Shown here: one piece after another, positions 54,456-64,000 of the stretch
Position numbering within the stretch: position 1 is the stretch's first letter
Layout of the letters: every line of letters begins with the position of its first letter
Assembly (NCBI GenBank): GCA_026122225.1
Contig: JANEZZ010001872.1
Location: forward strand, 186,001-250,000
Origin: Heloderma charlesbogerti
Taxonomy: Eukaryota > Chordata > Lepidosauria > Squamata > Helodermatidae
Length of the DNA: 64,000 nucleotides
Direction: 5' to 3'
The notes under the pieces: generated by a model
What the model was told of the DNA's origin: nothing
Databases searched by the model: none
The model's input: the letters and a program-made list of their open reading frames with translations, nothing else
Position numbers and translations under genes: made by a program

Positions 54456-56589
54456 CATTCCTGTAGTTGCTGGGAAAGTTGCAAAGCTTTTTTCTGTTGC
54501 AGTTAAGTTGAGAGCTCAGTTAACCTGTTTTTGATTAGCTCAGCATGGATGATACACTGTTCAACATGTCTTTATATATATACTTCGTTGCTCTATATGT
54601 TTTTGTAAATATATCTTGTGTACCTTGCTTTTTACAATCTGGTCATGGACTGCAATAAACAGATTTTGGATTTGGATCTGAAAGATTATCTTTCAGATCA
54701 CGCTTTACAAATGATCAACAACATTCTATATCAAACAATAATAATAGATACTGAATGCGGTAATAGGTTCTCGCACTACAACCTACATAAAAGGTTTAAT
54801 TAATGTCATATTTTACTAGCACATATAAATCGACAGATTAAAAATTGATGTCTTTTAAGCAAATTTTTAGTATTGTGCTCAGCAGCCTGCGAAGCCTTGG
54901 TAGAGGATGCAATGGGAGTCCATTTCGACAACAGTATGATGTATGATGTTTACAGTAGTATGAACATGAAATGAATAAATAAAGGAGTCTAGAGGGTTGG
55001 ATTTTAAAATTTAACAGAAGGGGAAATTTGTATCTAGCTTTGCTTTGCAAAGTAGAACACTGCAGTCACCCTAAGAAATATCAGTTCCAGTATGGCACAT
55101 GCAAAAGCCCACATGGCAGTCAAGAAATCTCATTGACTGCCATGTTTGATTGTAATTGCATGAAAACCAATATAGTAGTACATCAGCATAAAACTGAATT
55201 AGTGCCATTATAAATCACAGGCATTTCCAGGTGCGTGCATTGGTGATTAGATTAATTTTTGCTGCCTATGATAGTTGGGATTTTAAAAAATCTTATTCTT
55301 AGAAAAATCTTATTCAACTGTGCACAGGCTCTCAGAAAAGGGGAAGGTAATAGACTTCAGTCAATTAAAAATGTAAACAGCCCTCTTATTGAATGCAAAC
55401 CATCTGGTCCATGATAATGCATGCAATGTGTCTGAAGATTGAATGGCCCAAATTCTACAAAAGCATTTGAACTGCTCTTACTTTTAGCTACCAGTATACT
55501 GTGTATTCTGTGGAAGAACCTTAGGCTAGGAATGTGCTGAACATTTGGTGCAAAACTGGAGCTTGTGGGGAAAGGAAAAATGTTCTGTGAGACAGGGTTC
55601 TCTTTTGGTTTAGGCCCTACCACGAGCATGAAATGACCCCTTTACCACGTACAACATACATTAGCAAACATCTTTCCATATTTGAGTCACTTTGGATAGG
55701 ATTCCAGATTTCAACAGAATTATAGTTTGGGAATGTCACTCCACGATACATGGGCAGGGATTGTTTTGTCCCACCTCCTTCCATTGGAATAGGGACACAT
55801 GGGGTGAGCATCCCAGTGTCGATATCAGGTTGTCTGGCCATGGGAGAGAGGTGACACACATCTTCATAAAGCAGCAGTGCCCCACCCCACAGCCTCTGCA
55901 GATCCACCATGGCCATGTGCCCACCTATACCAATTTGATAGTATGGGATTAGCAAGTCATCTATTTAAGGGTTCAGTTGGGGGATTGGGAGAGTTCCTTC
56001 AATGTGCCTTAGATATCCCCTTTTTGCCTACTCCATACTGTTATAGCCCTGAGGGCATCAGGTTTACTGATTTGGCTTATTGGCAGCTTATTTTATTTTT
56101 GCCATAACTGGCAGATAGTGCAGGCATCTAGGGAGGTAAGTTAGACTACCCTAGTGAGCATCCTTGAGGCACCTGAAGAGTCAGTATGGAAAGGGGGCAT
56201 ATCCTTGGGGTCTTTTCCCCATAGAACAATGCCTAGCAGGGATAGGATGGAGCAGGCAGGGTCCCCTGTAAGGTGAGAAGGCAATGAAAGGCAAGGATCA
56301 GCAAATTGGCTGGTCCAGTGTGTTGAGCCAGTGTGGTGTCACCCAAATGGGAAAAGAGTTGGGGGCTTTCCCAGCTGTCTCCTCTAGTAGCAGTTAAGGT
56401 GATGCTCACTGCAGATCTTTGTTGGTTGTGGCCCCTACATCCAAATACGTTCTTGTCTCTTCATTCCTTTTGGGGAGGAGCAAGGCAATTTCTTTGTGGC
56501 AGGGAAATATGTAACAAACACTATTCTGGGATATCTCTGTCTGCTGTTCGGTGCTTGTTGTCTTCCAGTGGGACCAGTATATCTAGTTT
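54456..56589. other. Unassigned stretch
   Basis: No gene or clear repeat recognised. CTAGGAATGTGCTGAAC near 55526 may be an isolated hAT-like end. Confidence 0.4.
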
Positions 56590-56789
56590 GGGGTCACCAC
56601 CTTGATCAGTACCAGAGGCAGTATGCCTATGTACACCAGTTGCTGGGGAACATGGGCAGGAGGGAGCTGTTGCACTCATGCTGTTGCACTCATGCCCTGC
56701 TTGTGGGTTCCTGGTCAACAGCTGGTTGGCCACTGTGTGAACAGAATGCTGGACTAGATGGACTCAGTAGGGCTGTTCTTATGTTTAGA
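56590..56789 (+). mobile_element. CR1 LINE 3' end
   Basis: It matches the CR1 3' region at about 49355-49545: TTGCTGGGGAACATGGG, CTTGTGGGTTCCTGGTCAAC, GGCCACTGTGTGAACAGAAT and TTCTTATGTT. A GTTGCACTCATGC segment is duplicated in tandem near 56670-56696. Confidence 0.85.
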
Positions 56790-57309
56790 TATCCCACTGA
56801 AATGGGAGACAAGGCAGCCACACCTCCTCCTGCCTGTTGCCTCCTTAGGACTGTTTTCTATGCTCTTCCCTCCCCTGCAATGCCAGGCAGGACTCACAGA
56901 AAGTGTGGGAGGAGAATGGAAGATGGGAGTGGGGAGGGAACAAAGAGAAGCTACTGTGGCTGTCTAGACTCCCATTTCAATGGGATATTATGTGTGACAT
57001 CCCAGTTGCAAAGTGATTTTTGTACACAGCCTCAGCTCAGTGCCACTAAATTGAAGGTCACCAGTTATAAGTTTTGGATAGCATCTCTTTTGTTCATTAG
57101 AGCATGGAAGAAAGAGCATGTGCTGCTTCCCCCAGTTGGCCATGCTGCAAAAACTTTATTTTATCACATTTGGATACTGCCCTCCCATCATGGAAGAGTG
57201 GCTGTATGTGGACTGAGCTGTTTGTTATCATCACAGGATATGTTAGACTGAAAGTTAGCAACATGCCGATCTCCCTGACCTCCATCCAACACCCTGTCTT
57301 AGGATGCAA
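56790..57309. other. Unassigned stretch
   Basis: Nothing recognised. Confidence 0.4.
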
Positions 57310-57395
57310 CCTGAGGCCTTTCAGATGTTTTGGACTCCAACTCCCATAACCCCATACCATTTTAATAAATCAGTGCTGGCTGGGACTGCTGGGAA
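57310..57395. mobile_element. Fragment of the palindromic hAT-like MITE (CAGATGTTTTGGACT arm)
   Basis: TCAGATGTTTTGGACTCCAA and CAACTCCCATAACCCC match one arm of the family at 36708-36844. GTGCTGGCTGGGACTGCTGG is consistent with the opposite arm. Confidence 0.5.
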
Positions 57396-58437
57396 TTCAA
57401 TTTACCACCTTCCTATCTAGATTTTGTTTTATTTTGCAAAAACTGAGCAAGGTATCAAAGCCAACATGAAATGCATTTTTGCTGTGCCTCTTCCACTAGC
57501 ATGGAATCAAATGTTATGGCCAATTTTTGCAGCACAGAGGCTACGAGTTGTGGGCCATCTGGAGACTGGTTGTTCAGTGCCATAAAAACTTTGATTGCTG
57601 TGATGGAGAGAAAGGTTTGTTGTTGTCCCAATTGGATTTTGATTCATATTGGAATTGGAGTACGATGAATGAGTGCTGTACAAGTCTACTTTGTGCAGTC
57701 CTAATGTGACAAATAACAGTAATATTATCTGGTCAGTTTCACTCTAAGCCTCTCTGCAAGCTTTGTGCCTTGTAAATTTTACTTTTACAGCATTTCATGC
57801 TTGTGCACAATGCTACCAGCAGTATTTATTGCTTTTACAACATTTCCAAACACTCTGCTAGCATGCCAGAATCTAATTGACTTTCAATGTCACAAAGTAA
57901 ACATAGCAAAGGACAGTTAAGGGACATCATAATTGCCTAACTGAGCAGACTTCTACCCAGAGGGTGATCTAGAAAACAACAGCAACATTACTTGAATCAG
58001 CCAGAATTTTATTTATTTATTAAATTGAAGCTAATAGGACTGAAAATGATTCTGGCTTTTGGGCAGACCCTTCATTTGACTGGATTAAGTGTAAAAAGTA
58101 CACTGTGGAGTACACAGTGTACTATTGAATTGGCTTACTATATTGAGGGTTCCACCAAGGAGGGTGAACATTTTAATTTTTAATTAAAATCTGAATTCAA
58201 ATTTATTTGAACTGTTTTTAAAAGTTGTGAATTCAGAATTTGTTTCAGCTGTAGTTTCCAACACTGCAAATCTGAGACTTTGGGAAGAATTGTTATCCTC
58301 ATAGGCCAAAGAGTCACATTTAGTTTTGACATGCTATATCTACCAAAAGGTGTCTTCACTGCTGCATAGTAGTGTCATATACACATCAGAATATGTATAT
58401 GACACAACACATATTCGGAAAACTTTAGGGAGTTGTA
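57396..58437. other. Unassigned stretch
   Basis: Nothing recognised; AT-rich. Confidence 0.4.
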
Positions 58438-58532
58438 TGTCTCTTACGAGCTCCTGCCAGTCAGTGTTGACAATACTGGGCTAGATGGACCCATGGTCTG
58501 ACTCAGTATAAGGAAGCTTCCTATGTTCCTAG
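58438..58532 (+). mobile_element. SINE 3' part
   Basis: CTGCCAGTCAGTGTTGACAA, then GGGCTAGATGGACC, GTCTGACTCAGTATAAGG and CTTCCTATGTTCCT match the 3' part of the SINE also at 62505-62607 and, inverted, 23581-23627. Confidence 0.7.
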
Positions 58533-58548
58533 AAAATGGTGAAAGAGC

Positions 58549-58680
58549 TTTTGGGAAGGCCATGGCTCAGCGGTAGAGTACTGGCTTTGCATACAGAATA
58601 TCCCAGGTTCAATCCCCAGGCTCTTCAGATAGGGTTGGGAAAAGGTCTGCCTGAAATCCTGGGCGGGGGGGGGGCGGTTC
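58549..58680 (+). mobile_element. SINE tRNA-derived head
   Basis: GGCCATGGCTCAGCGGTAGA (A box) and AGGTTCAATCCCCAGG (B box) form a tRNA-like pol III promoter, followed by GGTTGGGAAAAGGTCTGCCT. It belongs to the family whose 3' part lies just upstream, but it is a separate, 3'-truncated copy. Confidence 0.75.
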
Positions 58681-59034
58681 TTCACAACAACGGAATGAGA
58701 AGCACACTGGAGTACAATCTGGATTCTCATGGAATTGGCTTTGGTCCATCACGGCCATATGAAGCAAGAAAATCCAAGTGTACCATACCTTTAAAATCCT
58801 GTTTGTTCATGGGTCACACAGTGCTTGAAAGGACTGTATTTCCAGGTTGGGTGGGGGGAGTAGATCTGAATGTCAGCAGTTGGGCAGGGGCTGCTCAACC
58901 AATGAGAGAGGCGTGTTTCCCATCCCTGTCCAGGCTTCCCCCCACTACTACATTATTATGAATGGAGGGTAACTAATTCACAATTCTCTAGAAACAACCC
59001 AATTATCCAGTACAGCATCTGAAGGATCCCTATG
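58681..59034. other. Unassigned stretch
   Basis: Nothing recognised. Confidence 0.4.
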
Positions 59035-59871
59035 TAGGGATGGCGGAGAATTCCGCCACGAATTTCAATGAGGCCGAATGCACTGTCATTCGCCCCCCCA
59101 AAATCCATGGCGGAATGGCCTGCCACCCCCCTGCCTCCCCCCGTGGATCCCCCCCAGGATAAGACTTACCTGGGGTGGATGTTCCAGATGGCGGTGGCTC
59201 CGGCAGCGGCTTCGGCAGCGGTGGCAGCTGGTCTTTCGACCGGCTGCCACAGCCGCCATTTGCAGTCTGGTCTCTTTTTTTTACCCAGACGTGATGGGCT
59301 ACATAAGTCTTTATGTAGCCTATCATGTCTGGGTAAAAAAAAAAAAGGCGGCCGCCATTTGCATTCCTTATCTTTCACCATTTTAGTCTACGTAAATATT
59401 TACGTAAACTATTATGGCGAAAAACAAGGGGAACGCAAATAGCATAGTGGGTGCTATTTGCGTTCCTTTTTTATTTGCCATTTTAGCCTATGTAAATATT
59501 TATGTAGACTAAAACGGCGAAAAATAAGGAACGCAAATGGCGGCTGCCATAGCCACCGCCATTTGCGTACGCCGTTTTTTGGGGGGGTTACCCAGACGTG
59601 ATAGGCTACGTAAAGCCTTATGTAGCCTATCATGGCTCCCCGGCTGGATGCAAATGGCGGCCGCTACAGCGGCCACCATTTGCATCCACACCAGCCAGTC
59701 CGCGGCCGGAAATCTGCGGAGCCGCCACGGAGCAGAGCCGGCCGTCGAGGATTCCGGGGGGGAGGACCGGATTGCCTCCCCCCTGTCAAGGATTCTGGGG
59801 GGAGGGACAGAGCGCCTCCCCCTCCCATGAACAGAATCCTCAAAAAGGTAAGTGACTTTCATATATCCCTA
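59035..59871. mobile_element. PoP14: palindromic hAT-like MITE (S left, D right)
   Basis: It begins TAGGGATGGC and ends TATCCCTA with a perfect duplication, TCCCTATG, at 59027-59034 and 59872-59879. The S end has the nested hairpin TTCCGCCACGAAT...CCATGGCGGAA and ACTTACCTGGGG. Hairpins are at 59290-59325, 59383-59412 and 59483-59517; the central arms AACGCAAATAGCA/GTGCTATTTGCGTT lie at 59431-59466. ATGGCGGC pairs follow, and the D end has GGTAAGTGACTTTC. Confidence 0.92.
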
Positions 59872-60227
59872 TCCCTATGAGAGCATCCCACCACCCCAAT
59901 TTCACCACATTCTAGCAAACTGTCATGGAATTATTACTCCCACCCCATTTTCCCCAGTGTGCACACTTTTGCTTGAAGAAGCCAAAATCCCTGATTCTCA
60001 AGTGCAGCATCTGAAGGCTCTCCCCAAGAGCACCCCCCCCATTTTGCCCCATTCCAGGAAACTGTTGCAGAGTTTCAGAGTTATGGTGGAAGCAGAGTTA
60101 TTGCTTCCACCACCACCCCTTTCTCCTTCTCTGGGCACTTTCTCCCTGCTTGCAATGACAGGCTCCCGAGACATTGCCAGATCACTACTGTGATAGAGCT
60201 CTTAGCATTGGAGAAGTGACTTTACAT
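59872..60227. other. Unassigned stretch
   Basis: Nothing recognised. Confidence 0.35.
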
Positions 60228-60240
60228 AACATCAAAGAAG

Positions 60241-62140
60241 CAACTAAAGCCTTTGATAGTGTGGATCACAACAAACTGTGGCAAATTCTTAGAGATAGGA
60301 GTACCAGACTACCTTACCTGTCACCTGAGAAACCTCTACGAGGTACAAGAAGCAACAGTAAGAACCAGACATGGAACAACAGATTGGCTCAAAATTGGGA
60401 AAGGAGTACGACAAGGCTGTATATTATCACCCTGCTTATTTAACTTGTATGCAGAGTACATCATGAGAAACGCCTGGCTGGATGAATCACAGGTCAGAAT
60501 TAAGATTACTAGGAGATTTATCAACAACCCCAGATACGCAGATGATACCACCCTAATGGCAGAAAGCGAAGAGGATCTAAAGAGCCTCTTGTTGAGGGTG
60601 AAAGAGGAGAGTGCTGGTTTGAAACTCAACATTAAAAAAACTAAGACCATGGCATCTGGCCCCATCACCTCTTGGCATATAGAAGGGGAAGAAATGGAAT
60701 CAGTGATAGATTTTATTTATTTTATTTAGTGATAGATCACCGCAGGCGGTGACTGTAGCCATGATATTAAAAGACGCTTGCTTCTTGGGAGGAAAGCTAT
60801 GGCAAACCTAGACAGCATAGTAAGAAGCAGAGATATCACCTTGCCGACGCATAATCAAAGCTATGGTTTTCCCAGTAGTAACATATGGCTGTGAGAGCTG
60901 GACTATAAGGAAGGCTGAGCACCGAAGAATTGATGTGTTCGAACTGTGGTGCTGGGGAAGACTCTTACGAGTCCCCTGGACTGCAAGGAGGACAAATCAG
61001 TCAATCCTAGGAATGGCGGAGAATTTCTCCACGAATCTCTGGGAGGCCGAATGCCAACGCATTCGGCCCCCCGAAATTGGTGGTGAAATTCTCCGCCACC
61101 CCCCCGCCACCCCACCCCCCGGATGGGACTTACCTCTGTCGAATGTCCCTCTCGGCAGCGGGTCCCGGCGGCGTTTCGGCGGGGGTAGGGGCGGCGGCCG
61201 GTCTTCTGACCGGCTGCCACTGCCATTTCCCCATAAAGAAAAAAAAAACGTGATAGGCTACGTAACGATTTACATAGCCTATCACGGCTGACTTTGAAAA
61301 AAAAAAAAAAAAAGCACATACGCAAATAGCGGCGCCCATGGGCACCGCCATTTGAGTTCCTTATTTGGGCAGTGGTAGTCTACGTAAATATTTACGTAGA
61401 CTACGGCGAAAATAAGGGCAACGCAAATAGCGTTGCCCTTATTTTCGCCGTAGTCTACATAAATCTTTACGTAGACTACCCATGCCCAAATAAGGAACGC
61501 AAATGGCGGCACCCATGGGCGCTGCCATTTGCGTACGCAGTTTTTTTTTCCCCCAAAGTCAGCCGTGATAGGCTACGTAAAGATTTATGTAGCCTATCAC
61601 GGCTGACTGAAAAACTAGCCGTGATAGGCTAGGTAAATCGTTACGTAGCCTATCACTTTTTTTTTTCCAATTTACTTTTTTATTTTGCGGCTGGGGAGAC
61701 GGGGCGCTCCCCCCCGGCCTGAATTTCGGCAGCGAGGGATGGGGCGCCTCCCCCCCAGCCTGAATTTCGGGGGGAGAAATGGAGCACCTCCCCCCCCCAC
61801 CGAACACAGCTACAGGACCAGGTAAGGGACTTTCATCCATCCTTAGTCAATCCTAAAGGAAATCAACCCTGACTGCTCATTGGAAGGACAGATACTGAAA
61901 CTGAAGCTCAAATATTTTGGCCACCTAATGCAAAGAGAAAACTCCCTGGAAAAGACCCTGATCCTGGGAAAGATTGAAGGCAAAAGGAGAAGGGGATGGC
62001 AGAGGATGAGATGGCTAGATAGCATCACTGATGCAATGAATATTGACTTGAGCACGCTCCAGGAGAGAGTGGAGGACAGGAAGGCCTGGCGTGCTATGGT
62101 CCACGGGGTTACGAAGAGTCAGACACGACTGAACGACTGA
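60241..62140 (+). pseudogene. BovB RT C-terminal region, truncated and frameshifted
   Basis: It is readable as KAFDSVDHNKLWQIL, GVRQGCILSPCLFN, YADDTTLM, then a break near 60710-60735 where an AGTGATAGAT repeat and an ATTTTATTT insertion shift the frame. It resumes with ESWTIRKAEHRRI and VPWTARRTNQSIL. After PoP15 it continues KEINPDCS, YFGHLMQREN and VTKSQTRLND. It lacks the endonuclease and the first part of the RT. Confidence 0.87.
61008..61845. mobile_element. PoP15: palindromic hAT-like MITE in BovB (S left, D right)
   Basis: It begins TAGGAATGGC and ends CATCCTTA with a perfect duplication, GTCAATCC, at 61000-61007 and 61846-61853. Removing it restores the BovB codons NQSIL-KEINPDC. 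Hairpins lie at 61251-61284, 61376-61404, 61450-61479, 61562-61600 and 61620-61654. The central pair GGGCAACGC/GCGTTGCCC is at 61415-61440. The D end has GC-rich units and AGGTAAGGGACTTTC. It belongs with PoP3 and PoP5. Confidence 0.94.
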
Positions 62141-62180
62141 ACAACAAAAGAAAAGCAAAGTAATGCAAACATCAGAGAAG

Positions 62181-62504
62181 TGCATCATCATGGAAGCTAA
62201 TTACTCCACTGGCAAAATGGGAATCCAGGGCAATTCTGAAGGCTGGAAAGGCTCAGTGAGGTCATGGCCAGGTGAAAGGCACACCCCTGGGCAGGGCTAT
62301 TATGCCAAAGTAAATCCGGAGGATGGGGCGCACAGCACCAGAAGCATGGAGAACCTGAATTAAAGAAATAAAATGGAGTAAAAGTAGTTTCAGAAAATTT
62401 GGCTTTTCCACTGGAAATCTCCAGGATGGCTGCAGATTGGCCATGATGTTATGTTCCATGAACAACATCAAATTGCTCCCAATTCACAGCAAATCCCCCA
62501 TGAG
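62181..62504. other. Unassigned stretch
   Basis: Nothing recognised. Confidence 0.35.
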
Positions 62505-62607
62505 GAGAGCCCCCTGGAGAGCCATTGCTGCCAGTCAGTGTCAACAATGCTGGGCTAAATGGTCCAATGGTCTGACTCAGTCTAAAGCAGCTTCCTGTGT
62601 TCCTAGG
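62505..62607 (+). mobile_element. SINE 3' part
   Basis: It shares CTGCCAGTCAGTGTCAACAA, GGTCTGACTCAGTC and GCAGCTTCCTGTGTTCCT with the SINE fragment at 58438-58532. Confidence 0.7.
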
Positions 62608-62625
62608 TTTCAATGAGGCATGAAA

Positions 62626-62658
62626 GTGTGTGTGTGTGCGTGTGTGTGTGCGCGCGCT
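62626..62658 (+). repeat. (GT)n/(GC)n microsatellite
   Basis: GT-rich dinucleotide run with CG interruptions, ending GCGCGCGC. Confidence 0.85.
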
Positions 62659-63454
62659 CAGTAGTATCATTAAATAAGCCCTTATTTTAAAAAAAATAAA
62701 GTACTGGAAGACCTGAAAATAGTTTAGCAGCTGGTAAACTAACATAGTTCACACAAACCCCCTGCAAATTTAGGAAGATTCCACAATCTTAATTAAATGC
62801 ACTGTGTTCATGTATGTGTAGTGAAGTCTAGGGCACATCGTTCTGTTATGAAAACTGCCACATTGAACTATGCTTCTGTGCCCAGCAGGAAAGCAATATG
62901 GAGAAATCTAATCAAATTCTCAGAAGATGTACTGCAGTTGACAAGGTGACCACTGCAAAGAAAGGTCTTGTAGCATTTCATGCTGTTCTTGTCTGTAATA
63001 CGAATCCCTAAAGGCTTCATCAGTGCAGGAGGATTTTGCTGGCTGAAGCACTGCTATGATTAAAGATCATCTCAGAAGTATATGGTATCTGCTCGTTTGT
63101 GTTGAGGGAGAAAGAACAATGACATTAGCGAAGATATTTCTGCCTCAAATAATGGTCCAGGAACTAGTTAATGATTTCCAGTCAAGTAATGTGCACAAAA
63201 CTGTGTATTGTGTTAGTGTTAACACTAGTGAAAATAACATTAAAATGCATTATATTCACAATTGCTAGCAAAAAATTGTATATACTAGGCAAAACTGCAA
63301 TAAAAATGCATGTATTCAGAGAAATACACACAAAAACATGTACAAATTTTCACGACCAGTTCTTTAAAAAAATTCTCAAAGTTTGGGATGAACTGAATTT
63401 AAGACTATAAAAATTAGAAATTGAAAGAAACCAAAACTGACAGATTCCTCCACC
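62659..63454. other. Mostly unassigned stretch
   Basis: AT-rich sequence with no gene. CACCCCTA ending at 63458 may be the right end of a decayed hAT-like element. Confidence 0.35.
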
Positions 63455-63640
63455 CCTAGTTTTATTTACTTGTTATTTGTATCCACCGCCTACTGTCCAT
63501 GCAGCACAAACCCACCTGTGTGATAGGTTAGGCTGGGGGGGGGGGAGTGAATGGCAGCCAGTGAACTTCAGAGCTAAAAGGGGATTTGAACTCCAAGTCC
63601 AACACTTCATTCTCTATACCAGTGCCCTTCTTATATGTGC
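63455..63640 (-). mobile_element. Sauria/Squam-like SINE, minus strand
   Basis: The reverse complement reads TGTTGGACTTGGAGTTCAAA, then GAAGTTCACTGGCTGCCATT, GCCTAACCTATCACACAGG and an AT-rich tail. This follows the order of the SINE at 44928-45172. Confidence 0.6.
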
Positions 63641-63753
63641 TTTGTACTTTCTGATTTCTTCTTTAACATTTGAATATACAATGTGGAATTTCACAAGATG
63701 TTTCACAGCTGAGAAGCAACACACTTCTTTGGCCTCCATGGCGTAATATTAAC

Positions 63754-64000
63754 TAGGGATGAAACGAGTGCCTGACTTAGTCCGGGAGGCTGGTGAAGTC
63801 CCCCATGCCTGGCCCGCCGGCTCCTGCTCGACAGACTCCAGGGCACTGATGGGCCCAGCCAATGGGTGCCCTGGAGCTCAGCAACTGGTCAGGAACAGCT
63901 TGGACTTGGCTTCCTGGTTAGCTGTCCCTGACAGCCAACCAGACAGGAGGAGGAGGCGGAAGAGGCGCCCCACTGCAGGCACCCTCCTGGATGCTCCCCA
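63754..64000. mobile_element. Left part of a TAGGGATG hAT-like element running off the window
   Basis: TAGGGATGAAACGAGTGCCT opens a GC-rich segment with CCAGGGCACTGATGGGCCCA and the inverted CAATGGGTGCCCTGG, a partial hairpin. Its right end lies beyond the window. Confidence 0.4.

Larger units (their letters stand above)
60241..62167 (+). mobile_element. 5'-truncated BovB LINE split by PoP15
   Basis: A BovB fragment runs from the RT catalytic region to the 3' end (ACTGAACGACTGAACAACA). A 13-bp duplication with one mismatch, AACATCAAAGAAG at 60228-60240 and AACATCAGAGAAG at 62168-62180, bounds it. PoP15 occupies 61008-61845. Own length is about 1.08 kb. Confidence 0.9.

Noticed and set aside
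58549..58645. Functional tRNA gene
   Set aside because: A and B boxes are present but no cloverleaf acceptor stem or 3' end follows. The sequence continues into SINE body.
4813..62000. CRISPR-like array from the repeated GATAGGCTACGTAAA palindromes
   Set aside because: Spacing is irregular, the repeats are stems of hairpins in dispersed elements with target duplications, and the genome is vertebrate.

Overview
The window looks like repeat-dense, probably intergenic or intronic DNA from a squamate reptile, most likely a lizard. The evidence is the repeat mix: a coding-intact BovB (RTE-type) LINE and several broken ones, CR1 and L2 LINEs, Sauria/Squam-like tRNA-derived SINEs, and many hAT-type non-autonomous DNA transposons. 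I find no complete host gene. One short candidate terminal exon (33855-34048) is the only host-coding-like signal, and it is weak.

The dominant and least familiar content is a group of 15 related hAT-like MITEs, about 10.6 kb or one sixth of the window. I call them 'PoP' (palindrome-of-palindromes) elements. Complete copies begin TAGGGATG, TAGGGTTG, TAGGGGTG or a one-base variant, and end with the complement. Eleven copies have 8-bp target-site duplications matching at 7 or 8 of 8 positions, one more has 7 of 8 for the short 190-bp copy, and one is imperfect. Full copies are about 700-970 bp and consist of serial hairpins placed symmetrically inside a larger inverted repeat. I name their ends S (nested hairpin beside a GAATTC/GAATTT motif) and D (GTGACTTTCGTACATCCCTA-like). 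Both ends carry an outward GTAAGT. At least four subfamilies differ in sequence while keeping the same stems.

Layout. 1-3475: an L2 LINE with EN and RT domains, carrying one frameshift and one nonsense codon, inserted in a minus-strand CR1. 4567-8815: PoP1, then a truncated PoP2 fused to the 5' half of a minus-strand CR1 that includes its 5'UTR. 8824-15000: foldbacks, old hAT repeats and unassigned DNA. 15029-15920: PoP3. 16-29 kb: mostly unassigned DNA with old SINE, LINE, hAT and possible LTR fragments. 29.5-33 kb: a degenerate tandem repeat of about 255 bp invaded by a three-level nest (PoP6 in PoP5 in PoP4) and by PoP7. 33.2-37.7 kb: hairpins, PoP8 and small SINE/BovB insertions. 38085-44429: a full-length minus-strand BovB split by a full-length plus-strand BovB with an open reading frame. 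44.9-54.5 kb: a SINE, PoP9-PoP13, a CR1 and L2 fragments. 59-62.2 kb: PoP14 and a 5'-truncated BovB split by PoP15.

The autonomous LINEs (L2, CR1, BovB) encode or once encoded endonuclease and reverse transcriptase. The SINEs presumably depended on LINE machinery, and the PoP elements on an hAT transposase that is not encoded here. Nesting gives relative ages: CR1 and L2 are generally older; BovB inserted into BovB; PoP elements inserted into CR1, BovB, an hAT/Charlie-like repeat and one another.
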